64,000 bases of DNA from Ceratodon purpureus (GCA_014871385.1 CM026426.1:66797692-66861691), one strand, 5' to 3'. Shown: positions 46,608 to 57,090, counted from the first letter of the stretch. Notes: generated by a model not told the origin, from the sequence alone. Program-made: numbers and translations.

Positions 46608-47830
46608 CTTGGTCAAAGCCCGAACTGGATCCTTCACGGCTTGATAAATAGCACCATAGCCGCGATAAGACACCACTGCTTGGTCGCAGGCAGCAAGAAT
46701 ATTACCAGGCCCTACACTTTTTCCAATTGCCTTGAGGACGTTACTAGCAATCTTTGTCTTAACATGCTCCATAGATGGTTGAGTTGCGAGGGTTAGACCT
46801 TCATGCCTAGACAATATCTTTGCTAATGCTACAGCAGTTCCTGTTTGGGAGGCTTTATCCCCATGAAGTTGCTACTTCTCATGGTTGACCAGGTTGTTGT
46901 CGTTGACAACATCCACAAGATGAGGTTGCAAATGCATCCTAACGAGCTTCACTCTGCGTTTTGCCCACCTTGAACCATGATTCAACTCATGAATCCCCTT
47001 GGGCGGTCGAGCCCTACGTCGCATCTCCATAGGCGTGTCCTTCAAAGGGTGGGCCCCTCCTGTAGGCGCTCACTTGCTTGCTGCCAGCGTTGCACCACGG
47101 TCTCCAAGCCCTGCATCATCACCCTATGATTTCTCTCCATGCTGCTCATCTCGCCACAAATAATCGCGAATTCAATCCGCAATTGCATGCATGTATCCTC
47201 AATGTCCCTTTTATGGTCAAGCCTTTCTCTGCTGTCAGCAAGGTCGTCCCTCACCTTCCTCAGTTCTTCTTCTAAATGTCAGCACAACATTTCCATCTCA
47301 TGCCGTGTAGGTCCTCCTCCATCAATGAGACCCAATTTGCGTGCATATCCGTACAGGCCTCGCTCTCCATGACATATGAATTCTAGGAAATCTCTGAGAG
47401 TTTTGAATGGAGGTGGCCTCCCTATTCCTAGATCAACCGGGTAAATGTTGCCATCGATCCACAAGTCAATGTTTGTATCCCCGGCTGCCCTCCGTCCTCG
47501 AAATGTTGATGGGCAGGGTTGCTCGGATTGCAATGAACCTCGCATAACAAGTGGTGCATAGCGTGCATCAAGCGAAAGTGAAGGATGGTAGCTTGAACGC
47601 TCCGCCATTCTTGCTGCCATCGAAAGTCCAGAATTCCGAAGTAATGCTTCAAGCTCTCAATGCCCCGGATCGGCCTGGAAGTATGCAGGAAAACGTTTTT
47701 AAGATTGCCAAATACCCAAAACTCGAGAGTTCTCAACAACCAAACCCTATACCATAGCCACTCAAGGAAATTGCAGGATCAAATGAATAGCATCATCTAC
47801 TATGCACGACCCGAACTTGTCATAGAGAAA

Positions 47831-48346
47831 TCAACAGTTACAGTATGTCTTCGATCCATAGCAGCAGGAGTTGCAAGAACACCCTTCCAATGCTTGCTGC
47901 TCGAATTCGTAATTGCTGCCAGCGCGTATCTGGAAAACGAAGCTCACAGGTTTAGTTGTCACTCTTTCCCTCAAATTCCTTGAATTCCACCTTAGAATGG
48001 GGTCTTTGATTCTGCAACACACAAAATCGACGCACCCAACTTCGTTTCACCCCATTCGTAAGTAGGGAGACCAACCTAGTCTCGACCGAGCTCCATGGCT
48101 TCTTCCCGTTGTGGCAGCAAACTTCGAATCTTGAAACGGTTGACACCAATCTCCCGTCATCTCTCCTTCGACTCGGGCTTCAAGGTCAGTAAATGCGACA
48201 AGTCGTGGTTCACCAAACAACGGAGCCACCTTGGCACCATTAGGCACACCGACCCCGCCCCGCAACCCCATCCCGATACCATTAAGGCGCCCTATTAACT
48301 CTGCGGGTAGCGATTCTAGCACCCGCTGCCAGCGACAGAGCGGCAT
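47831..48346 (-). other. Possible coding remnant, unrecognised
   Basis: Minus frames 48346-48047 (99 codons, NGIGMGLRGGVGVPNGAKVA) and 48022-47831 are ordinary in composition, but no domain is recognised. They may be the 5' part of the gene that follows on the minus strand. Confidence 0.3.
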
Positions 48347-48479
48347 TTGGGCAGGGGGTTCACCTAATTTGGGCAGGCTAACACAGCCTTTTTTAGACCT
48401 GTTTTTGCACGTAATGCAACGTACGCGAGGTGCTCCGCTATGAGCAATCCTTTAATTTCTAGGACAAGGTTGTATCGTA

Positions 48480-50061
48480 GAAGAGGCACGTCGATACAAC
48501 GTGCGATAATTTTAGTGCTAACACTGATGGCATCATCATGCGGAGAAATGTTACGGTGAATCCTTACTTAGGTATTGACAAAACGGGTGGAAGCTATGGC
48601 ACACCCTCCGAAGTTATGATTTGAAGACTTTGTCATGGTGTCATTCAACCCCTTCTCGTTTTGCAGGGATTTCCATTCCTCCATACTCTACTCCTTGTTG
48701 TTCAAATCCCTTGGTTTATGAAGTAGGTAGTTGTTGTATATGAGCATGAGCTTCCGAATCATAAGTCCATCTTGTTCAGCTGACACCACATGTGCAATGA
48801 TATTCCATCCCGCTGGACGAGCTCCTTGCCAATGACCTTGATGTAAACATGAAGTTTGATAATCTCCTTTGCAAGCCTCCTACATTCATGGTCACGGAGA
48901 TGGATCACCCACTACAAGTCGTTCAATAGTATATCCTGCTGAGCAAGCTTTTTGATCATGCTAGGCTTCAAACCATCTTCTCCAATTAGAGTCCTCTCCT
49001 CCCATGCATTGAAGACTGATTGCGAGTCCACGTACGTCTCGTGATATACGAGGGGCAATTTCTATAATTTCGCCTAAGGTGCTTTTCCAAGATTTGGACT
49101 AGGATACTCCTTACATAATTCCTGCGCATGAGAAGTATATCAGGACATCAAAAATAATTTTCAGGAACAATTTGGATGGCCATATCAATGTCGGTGGTCT
49201 GCCGACGGGGTTGAACCTAAAATGCACCACAGTAAGGGAAGATATTGTAACATACCTTCCATCCTTTTGGGTCGGCTCTCTTGTCAATCTTCCCCTTCTC
49301 AATCCACTTTGGGCGCATCCGCTCCAATTGAGACCGATAATTTGCTTCTGCAACCTTGTCCTTGACCTCAAAGTTCAAGGCGTTTGACACCTTAATCATG
49401 GTGTCCTTGTCCCAAACAAATACAGAAATAACATTGTGCATGAGGTAGTATTCTCAAGCCTTCAATCCCAGTGGATCCTTCTCTCCTAGTTCACAACAAG
49501 CCTTGTAGGTATGTTGGCCCCTATAATATACCAATGGCAATAGTTCGTCATATACCAAGGTGCCTTTTCTTGAACTTTTCTTCTATCAAAACAAGACATT
49601 GATCTTGTGGTGGAATTGGATCCCAGAGTGCTTCAAGGCCAGCCATCTTGATTGCGCTCGAAGATGGATCCTTCTTGATCGGGTTCTCCCTCAATCGAAG
49701 GCAGGACAACTTGGACATTTTTCGAATCGCTCAAAGTCCTTTGCAAAAGAGACTTATCTGGTCCTGCCTCTTCTTAAAGAGACTTATTGATATCTCCAAC
49801 TGGGATCACTCCAAGCAACAGGAAAATGCTATCTAGGGGACTTATTGGCCATTCCTTGGCTGCTAAAACTTCTACTCAGGGCTCGCCCATCAACTCCCTC
49901 TCACCAAATTTTGCCGCGAATCCCAATGTGGCAAAGGACTTAGAGTCCCGCTTACGCCACGTGCTGCTCCACTCTATTATGTTGGGACAAGCCGAGAATG
50001 TGACTCTCGCCTTGTGATTGCCTGAAGTTATGTCAAAATTGGGAATTATGTTGTTGCACAA
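48480..50061 (-). pseudogene. Unrecognised minus-strand gene remnant
   Basis: Pieces read WRKRDSKSFATLGFAAKFGE (about 50020-49940), then PISPLDSIFLLLGVIPVGDI, then GTLVYDELLPLVYYRGQHTY, then MHNVISVFVWDKDTMIKVSN and ERMRPKWIEKGKIDKRADPK (49441-49217). Further weak helical sequence extends to about 48.5 kb (KLAQQDILLNDL; RRLAKEIIKLHVYIKVIGKE). Isolated stops break it. The even composition shows a once-real protein of about 400 residues or more. I do not recognise the family. Same strand and same decay level as the 44-47.6 kb gene suggest one composite element. Confidence 0.45.
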
Positions 50062-50099
50062 CCATCTTAGTGCCTGAGGCTTCTTGTTTATTTTAATGA

Positions 50100-51400
50100 T
50101 CGACCTGCAGAGAGAAGTTTAAAGAGATGAGAATCCCACCTTGGCAGAAAGCCAACAACACACACTCCATCAGCGGACAGCCGACAACACTCCATAAATC
50201 AACACCATCAGTGGACAGCCAACGACATTGTGACTCCTTTCCCATCGGCAGATTACCAACAAGGCGACACTTACTCTTCATCGGCCGAGAGCGGATGGGG
50301 CAACACTCCCTCCCTAGCAAACAAAGGAATCACTAAACAAAAACCGTCGGCAAACAGCCGATTAGACCACATACCTTGGCTCAGAAGCTGCCACGTTGTT
50401 TGCGGATGGCTTTTCTCCGTTGGCAGGTGAAATCTCTTTGGCTCGGTGCTGCAAAAAACAAGTAATAAGCAAAGAAATACTAGCAGCTGACGCGAACTCC
50501 GCAGAAAGCTAAGAGGAAAACATGAGAGATTTCTAAGAGTGAAAGCTTAGGAAGAAATGTCTGGAGGGACGGATGTATACCCTACAGACCTCCATGCATC
50601 GAGATTGAATTGTCACGCTCCATTGATGCATGATGTATGTCCATGTACCTACCATCCATGCATGGATTGTCATACGCCACATATGTCTAATCACGCCACG
50701 TGTGTGACCGATGGAATGTTTTGTGATTTAATTTGATCTCAGTATCAAGTCATGATATTCAGCAGCGTTGTGGGTGATTGATGTGACAACTTGTCCAACT
50801 GCCATGCTCAAAATTTGTAATAAAGGGTTAACGTTATTCAATGACGGCGGCGGTATGTCGCCGCCATGATGGAATCTTAATGCGAACAAGGCGGCTGAAC
50901 TTGAATTTGATTCTGGTGCCAAATTGTACTTTCGGAAATTCCTAACTAATCTCCAGTAAGAGGCGCATGCTTCATACTATTTTAGTCAATGCACTTTTGA
51001 ATCCCTCTAAGAGCCCTCTTCAATTAATCATTTTAGAGAGGATTGACTTTATTTCCGGATGTGGCTAACCCTGCTGTCCCTTCTACTGCAATATTCCAAA
51101 CTTCTTCCATCACCTTTGATTAGACAGGTTAGGCTAGTATATATGCAGTACAAGGCATGTCAGCTGCAATAGTTGTTGGCGGAACTATGAGGTGCAATCA
51201 GCGGATGACATTACCGTAGACGGGAGGAATTGTTCAATCCACGACGGCTGCCTGCCAAGGCCTTGTTTTTGTCAGTGGATAGAGTCATCTCTGTCGGCGG
51301 TTGCACTTTATTTAGGTTTTGTTGGCGGTCCGCCAACGCCAATGTTTCATTCTAACCAATGGAACTAGAGCCAATTCAAATGTTTCTTAGGAATGGCCTA
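50100..51400. other. No gene recognised; dispersed palindromic words
   Basis: Copies of a CGGC-x-GxCAGCCGAC-type word occur near 50,170, 50,208 and 50,345, and GTTGGCGGTCCGCCAACGCC lies near 51,319. Between 50.45 and 51.3 kb I see no coding sequence. The stretch GATTCTGGTGCCAAATTGTAC near 50,912 is unexplained. Confidence 0.45.
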
Positions 51401-51402
51401 TA

Positions 51403-51929
51403 TTGGGTATGGTAAAGGTGATTGAGGTTTCAGACAATATGGAAATGAATGTGCCATTTCCGGAGGAGAATTTCAAGTCTTTGAGCAATTGCTTAGAATG
51501 CATGATACTTTGGAAGGCAGAAGACCTTATGCCTTACACCAAAGTGGATGAAAATGTCGTCGATGTTGTCGGCGGGCAGCCGTCAGAAATTGTAGAAGAT
51601 GTCAAGCCCGTTCATGAGTTCCTTGACCTCGCACAGCAGATGGAAGTTGTGCTTCTTCAAGAATTCGGGAATACAAGGCGTTGTGTTGCCACGTGTATCA
51701 TTTTGGAGTGCTGTCCAAAAGGAACATGGGAAAGTTTTTTAAATTGGCATAGCTTCTTCCTACTAGTGAGAGTGTCAACTATCAATCCTGAATTTTTTGA
51801 CACACCAGCTTTTTGCAAGTTACCAGATGTGTTAATGCTTGGGCATGATGTGGGGCAATTAATTCTCTAGAGTGGATACAAGGTATGTCTCCTTGTGGAC
51901 GGCGCCAATGCAGTCACATGTCCCATTGG
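51403..51929 (+). pseudogene. DUF7869-type gene copy B, 5' part
   Basis: A 155-codon frame (MGMVKVIEVSDNMEMNVPFP; DVVGGQPSEIVEDVKPVHEF; FGNTRRCVATCIILECCPKG) ends at TAG 51868-51870. Coding-like sequence then continues to the hAT insertion point. Its assignment to the DUF7869 gene rests on the downstream continuation at 56,242, where conserved family motifs appear. This N-terminal part itself is not diagnostic. Confidence 0.4.
51922..51929. repeat. hAT target-site duplication, left (CCCATTGG)
   Basis: A perfect 8-bp direct repeat with 56234-56241. Confidence 0.95.
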
Positions 51930-52081
51930 CAGGGTTGTCACGGTCGTCCGGGACGCTCGGGACGTGGGGACGTCCGCGGACGTCCGCCAGCGCCGGAGGA
52001 CGTCCTGTGACTTAGAAAAAAAAAATCACCCGCATAGGTTTCACCCCGGGGTGAAACCACACCTTCTCCGCGGGGGAGGGG

Positions 52082-52375
52082 TTGCGGGGGAGGGTGCGGC
52101 CGTCGGCCGCGTCGGGAAGGGGCCGTCCCCGGCGACGGCCCCTTGCCGTCGCCGCGGAGGGCGGGGCCGTCCCCGGCGACAGCCCCTTGCCGTCGCCGCG
52201 GTGGGGGGGGGCGTCCCCGGCGACGGCCCCTTGCCGTCGCCGCAGAGGGGGGGGGCCGTCGCCGCGGAGGGGGGGGCCGTCGCCGCGGTGGGGGGGCCGT
52301 CCCCGGCGACAGCCCCTTGTAGTCGCCGCGGAGGGGAGGCCGTCCCCGGCGACGGCCGCGGAGACGGCCGCAAAT
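52082..52375. repeat. GC-rich subterminal tandem repeat, about 47-bp unit
   Basis: Units on the pattern CCGTCCCCGGCGACRGCC, then CCTTGCCGTCGCCGCGGAGG, recur about five times with G-run length variation. The open frames here (Pro/Arg/Ala-rich, both strands) are composition artefacts. Confidence 0.8.
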
Positions 52376-52439
52376 TTTTTTAAAAAAAATCCCGAATATT
52401 AAAATCTTCATAACTTCTTTAAAACGTCTCCAAATCGGG

Positions 52440-52498
52440 CTTATGAGGTGTTTTTTGGCATCTACATTTCCTGTAGATGCCAAAAAACATCTCATAAG
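52440..52498. repeat. 59-bp near-perfect hairpin in left arm
   Basis: CTTATGAGGTG...CATCTCATAAG: the two halves pair over about 27 bp around a TTTCC loop. Weaker complementarity extends about 40 bp further on each side. The same hairpin occurs in the right arm. Confidence 0.9.
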
Positions 52499-53219
52499 TC
52501 CAATTTGGACAAGTTTTGAAGAAGTTACGGGAATTTGGAGATTTCGGGGAGTTGAGGGGTCGGCCGTCGGCGGGTACGGGGGGCCGACCCCCGGTGACGG
52601 CCGTGGGGACGGCCGGCCGTCCTCAGCGACGGCCGCGGGGACGGCCCCCCGTCCGCTTGGAGGCGGGGTCTCGCATGGCCTTCCTTCTTCTCTTGCGTTT
52701 TCTCTAGAGACGGCCATCCCTCCCCTCCTCCCCTCGTCCAACCTTGACAAAAAAAATTCTATTTCTAGATACTCTAAAAACAAAATCAATACCGAATTAG
52801 AAATATCAGACATATCCCTGAAATCATGGAAAATGTCCAAAAGATTTTGTAATCGGGATTGTGGGATCCGCCTTGATGTTGGGGTATACTTTAGAAGGAG
52901 ATATTTATGCCGTTCAATTGTTGGTGCTCTACTATGGTTTGCAAACATAATCTCAATGTTTAGAAGGAAGAATACATTTGTTTTGGAAATGAAATTATGG
53001 CCCATGGGCCTATAGACGAGGGTGGTATACGATGGGGGGTACAACTTAAAAGGTAATGAGAAGCTTATAAAAAATAATATTCTTTTATTTGAAGACATTA
53101 TTTCGTTAGGTAATAAAATTAAAAGAGAACTCGACATGGATTTCTCTTACATTAATATGACAAGTTTGTATGTTTTTGGCTTTAATTTTATATGGCAAGA
53201 CAAATCCCTTTTTCCATAA

Positions 53220-54800
53220 ATGGAACATTGGAATTAAATAAAGGATAAACTTGAAATTTAGAAATGAATTTGAATGAGAGGATTTGGAAGGTATGTTGTA
53301 GAGGACGTAACACTTAGAAATTAGATTTCAAATCAAATTAGATAGAAGTTGAAATTGTGTGAAGGAGGTTGGAGGACACATTAAATAGAATTGAGGACTG
53401 TAAAGTTGAATTAGAAGTTGAAGATGGTGGACAAAAAATTCATTATAAGTGATAGAGGATAGAAATTTAAATACAACAAATTTTAGTTCTAATAATAAAT
53501 AAATTGATTAATTAATTAAAAAACCAAGCAATCTGACAAGGGTGGATGTTTAATTTTAAAAGGTGAGTGAATTTTGAAGGTTTGGGAGTTGACATTAAGA
53601 GAACTGTTTCTTGCTTTTGAAATGAAAGATATGCTAGTACTACATTTGAGTACTTGGGCAAGTGAATGCCACATTGTTTGCCTTCCATTCCTTTTAGACA
53701 AACACCGAGTCTATATGGCTTAAAGTTTAACAAATCTCGTCAATTTTTTATTCTGAGACTTATGATTTTTTTCCATCTTAAAGGTGATTCATAATTATTA
53801 TTTTTATGAATGAAAGACATAACATGTGGATTCATCTAAATGTGGAAATACAAACACATACTTCATAGCCAAAAATTTATATTTGTTTATTTATTTATTT
53901 AAGTATTTAATTATTTTGTATTCTTTCCTTAGTCTCCGATTCTACCTTTTATTTTTATACTTTTTCCATTTGCCTTCCATTCTATCTTCTTGTTATTTTA
54001 TTATTACACTATTATTCCATTCTATACTCTGAACTTTTTATTATTACACTATTTTTCCATTCTATCGTCTCTTTAGTTTTTTATCTTAACATTATTCTTC
54101 CATTTTATCTTCTCATTTTCCTATCCTTCCATTCCTCTCCCATCATCTATTTATTTATTTAATATTCCTCTAATTTGTCTCCCATTCTATCTTTTTACTT
54201 TTGCCTATCGGAAGAAAGGAAAAATAAATAAATGATTAGGGGATTATATTATGTACAAGACAATAATAAAAAACAGACAATTGAAATAAAATACAATATG
54301 ACAGTAAATGAAACATAACAAATAACCGCGAGACAGACAAACTACAATGGGAAAAGGTTTGAAGGAAATAGATGTGTATAGAGAAGATAGATATCAAGGG
54401 AAAAAACAAAAAATAAAAAAAGTACATGAGAGGTAATAATAAATCAAAAAGATAATTAGAATAAAGATCAAATAAAAAATAATAATAATAATTGCAAGAG
54501 AGGAAATGACATACAAGAAGAAATGAGGAGTATGAAGTGAATAGAAAAAACCATGTCATGGTGATAACATTATGGCAAAAGAAGAAACTAAATAAAATTA
54601 TCCAACTTAGAAAGGACTATTTTCTTAAAGATTAAAGGATTAGATAAAGCACGAGACAATAATTGGAAAATAGTTAATTAAAATTACATAGAATAAAATG
54701 GTATTTGAAAACATAAGAAATAAGTTCAATAACACAAAGATATACAAACTACAGTGGGCATAATTTTAAATACCCAAGAAAGCAATTAATTAGGAAAAGA
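53220..54800. other. AT-rich spacer between the arms
   Basis: No recognisable gene. The segment 53,880-54,215 carries repeated TTCCATTCTATC / TATTTATTTA words of the kind that make up the array at 63-64 kb. Confidence 0.6.
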
Positions 54801-55525
54801 GCATTTTCATGGAAAAAAGAATTTGTCTTCCTTATAAAATTAAAGCCAAAAACATACAAACTTGTCATATTAATGTAAGAGAAATCCATGTCGAGTTCTC
54901 CTTTAACTTTATTACCTAACGAAATAATGTCTTCAAATAAAAGAATATTATTTTTTATAAGCTTCTCATTACCTTTTAAGTTGTACCCCCCATCGTATAC
55001 CACCCTCGTCTATAGGCCCATGGGCCATAATTTCATTTCCAAAACAATTGTATTCTTCCTTCTAAACATTGAGATTATGTTTGCAAACCATAGTAGAGCA
55101 CCAACAATTGAACGGCATAAATATCTCCTTCTAAAGTATACCCCAACATCAAGGCGGATCCCACAATCCCGATTACAAAATCTTTTGGACATTTTCCATG
55201 ATTTCAGGGATATGTCTGATATTTCTAATTCGGTATTGATTTTGTTTTTAGAGTATCTAGAAATAGAATTTTTTTTGTCAAGGTTGGACGAGGGGAGGAG
55301 GGGAGGGATGGCCGTCTCTAGAGAAAACGCAAGAGAAGAAGGAAGGCCATGCAAGACCCCGCCTCCATGCGGACGGGGGGCCGTCCCCGCGGCCGTCGCC
55401 GGGGACGGCCGGCCGTCCCCACGGCCGTCACCGGGGTCAGCCCCCCGTCCCCGCCGACGGCCGACCCCTCAACTTCCCGAAATCTCCAAATTCCCGAAAC
55501 TTCTTCAAAACTTGTCCAAATTGGA

Positions 55526-55584
55526 CTTATGAGATGTTTTTTGGCATCTACAGGAAATGTAGATGCCAAAAAACACCTCATAAG
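55526..55584. repeat. 59-bp near-perfect hairpin in right arm
   Basis: The inverted counterpart of 52440-52498, with one compensating-type difference (GAGATG / CACCTC). Confidence 0.9.
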
Positions 55585-55649
55585 CCCAATTTGGAGACGT
55601 TTTGAAGAAGTTATGAAGATTTTAAGATTCGGGATTTTTTTTTAAATTT

Positions 55650-56200
55650 GCGGCCGTCCCGCGGCCGTCGCCGGGGACGGCTGCGTCTCCACGCGGTCGG
55701 CCACGTGGACGGCCGCGTCTCTACGCGGTCGCCCACGCGGACGGCCGCGGGATCGGACGGCCCTCCGCGGCGAACTATGCCGGCCGCGGGCCTTCCGATC
55801 ACGCGGCCGTCGCCGCTCGAGCGGTCCCCGATGGCCTGCGCCGGGGTCGATCTGGGCCGTCGGATCCCGCGGCCGTCCTCGAGGCCGTCCCCGCAGTCGG
55901 CCACGGCGACGGCTGTGGGATCCGACGGCCCAGGAGGGCCGCCCACATCCGACGGCCCGCGATGTGCCAGCACGGCCGCATCTTGGCCGTGGGATCGACG
56001 TGCGGCCGTCCCCAACGACCCCGCGGCCGTCTCAGCGGCCGTTCCCGCGGCCGTCCCCGCGAACGGACGGCCGAGATGGGGCGTGGTGGCGGGATCGGCC
56101 GATCGGACGGCTGGGGAATGTTTTTATCCCTCCGGGGTCGCAAAATTATTACCACGACGTAATTCTCGAGCGTCGGGGACGCCACGTCCGGGACGGGGGA
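55650..56200. repeat. GC-rich right subterminal region
   Basis: Dense CGGCCGT/ACGGCCG and GATCGGACGG words, different in arrangement from the left subterminal array. Frames of 134-252 codons on both strands are low in complexity and are not accepted as genes. Confidence 0.75.
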
Positions 56201-56233
56201 CGTCCGGGTCGGACGTCTATTTGAACAACCCTG

Positions 56234-56241
56234 CCCATTGG
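56234..56241. repeat. hAT target-site duplication, right (CCCATTGG)
   Basis: Matches 51922-51929 exactly. Confidence 0.95.
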
Positions 56242-57090
56242 CGGGCAGCCAACGGATGTCAACTTTGGAAGTGACATTGAAGAAATTGATGAAAGCCACT
56301 CTAATGCAGGCGAACATGATCAAAGGACTTGTGTTGAAGATATTCGGTCGGAAAGAGATCATTTGAGGGATGATGAAGAGTTCGACTTCGAGGAAAACAA
56401 CTCCAAAATTGATGGAGATAGTGGAGGACTGGAATTGGCTACTTTGGAAACCCCTTTGACGTCTGATAGTGCTAATATTGACCGCCACTCGTAGAGGAAC
56501 AAGTACTACGAGCTTTTGAATAATGATCTCTTTGTTTGTGATAAGGCAATGATTCAAGTATGTTTACCAGACGAGGCATGTGATGACGAAGTCCTTTGAG
56601 ATAGTGAAGTTGGAGTTTGGTTTGTCTCTGAAGGTCTTGGTCAAATTCCTACATCATGTACAAGGATGTTGACTCACGGACACGGAGACGGAGCCTAGGC
56701 ACACTATGCAACTGCCCTATGGCCAGGAGATCTGAACTTCACGATATCCTCGTTGTGTAGGGTATTCTGTGCTTTAGAGAGACTATGTATTCGGAAGACA
56801 AACGCGCTTTTAGAGGCTCCGCCAGATAATGTATTATTTAATGTACGAATGCATGGAAAGTCATGTTGCATCCCTTCAATTCCACCCTCTAGAGATGAGG
56901 CACTCCCTCCCCCTCTGCCTAGTAGGCCTTATGTTGCGTTACCAAAGAAGTTGTATCTCTAGCTTCATAATTCAGCAAAGGACAACAAGAACTGTTTTCT
57001 TTTAGCATTTGGCTCCCTACTGATGGCGAGACAAAGATATAAGGAAGTTACATTTGGTTTCTTGATTGTGGGACTCACGAGGGAAGTTAC
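56242..57090 (+). pseudogene. DUF7869-type gene copy B, 3' part
   Basis: The frame resumes GGQPTDVNFGSDIEEIDESH and runs into an acidic stretch. Then come MLTHGHGDGA and AHYATALWPGDLNFTISSLC (compare the HGHGD...HYG region of the family), PSRPYVALPKKLYL, a stop, LHNSAKDNKNCFLLAFGSLL and RYKEVTFGFLIVGLTRE. These match the family boxes QLDNSAKDNKNR and GFLIVGHTHEDIDALF, with the HTHED box lost (LTRE). Stops occur near 56,490, 56,598, 56,698 and 56,960. Homology ends near 57,085, so the C-terminal third present in copy A is missing. Confidence 0.68.

Larger units (their letters stand above)
44202..47620 (-). pseudogene. Decayed multi-part gene of an unrecognised (probably transposon) family
   Basis: Minus-strand pieces in order: 47620-47279 (LWIDGNIYPVDLGIGRPPPF), continuing in frame past a TGA into a coiled coil to 47042; 46814-46600 (LATQPSMEHVKTKIASNVLK, then VSYRGYGAIYQAVK); [275-bp hAT insertion]; 46324-45977 (NVLPSPYQVRRLRQELSANL, then KKSKKSKEQRKEVVFDEKNS); 45960-45401 (YDVLSWIFGKSNLPAVIAAE, then KTIKCMYGLQSRPAYVMNRI); 45404-44793 (RVHICTLHALVQLTEKIVHM, then GAHGGNVEIKRDPKLSGTTG); and an acidic tail 44744-44202 (EEVVEGEGDGMMEEE). 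Stops and shifts separate most pieces. I have the impression of repeated occurrence in non-flowering plant genomes but cannot name the family or its chemistry. Confidence 0.6.
51930..56233. mobile_element. 4.3-kb hAT-type element with very large inverted arms
   Basis: The termini are CAGGGTTGTC (left) and GAACAACCCTG (right). A perfect 8-bp duplication CCCATTGG flanks it. From the outside in: about 440 bp of GGACGG/GGCCGT-rich subterminal DNA that is not the same at the two ends, then near-identical inverted arms of about 840 bp (about 52,376-53,220 against 54,800-55,645), then an AT-rich spacer of 1.6 kb. No transposase motif is recognised. The arms carry long open frames in opposite orientation (see findings). 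It splits DUF7869 copy B and so is younger than it. High terminal similarity to the 275-bp element puts both in one family. Confidence 0.93.

Noticed and set aside
50895..50935. A primer-binding site of another LTR element (TGGTGCCAAATTG)
   Set aside because: No flanking LTR pair could be found on either side.
51938..52402. GC-rich frames of 106-162 codons and the C-terminal half of a 399-codon minus frame
   Set aside because: Pro/Arg/Gly/Ala low complexity, open on several frames at once, and lying within the hAT subterminal tandem array.
54236..54559. Minus-strand 107-codon hydrophobic frame in the hAT spacer
   Set aside because: Composition artefact of AT-rich DNA with TTT/TTA codons; no domain.
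55611..56557. Frames of 134, 208 and 252 codons on both strands
   Set aside because: They cross the hAT boundary or the GC-rich subterminal DNA and have no motif. Simultaneous openness on opposite strands reflects composition.
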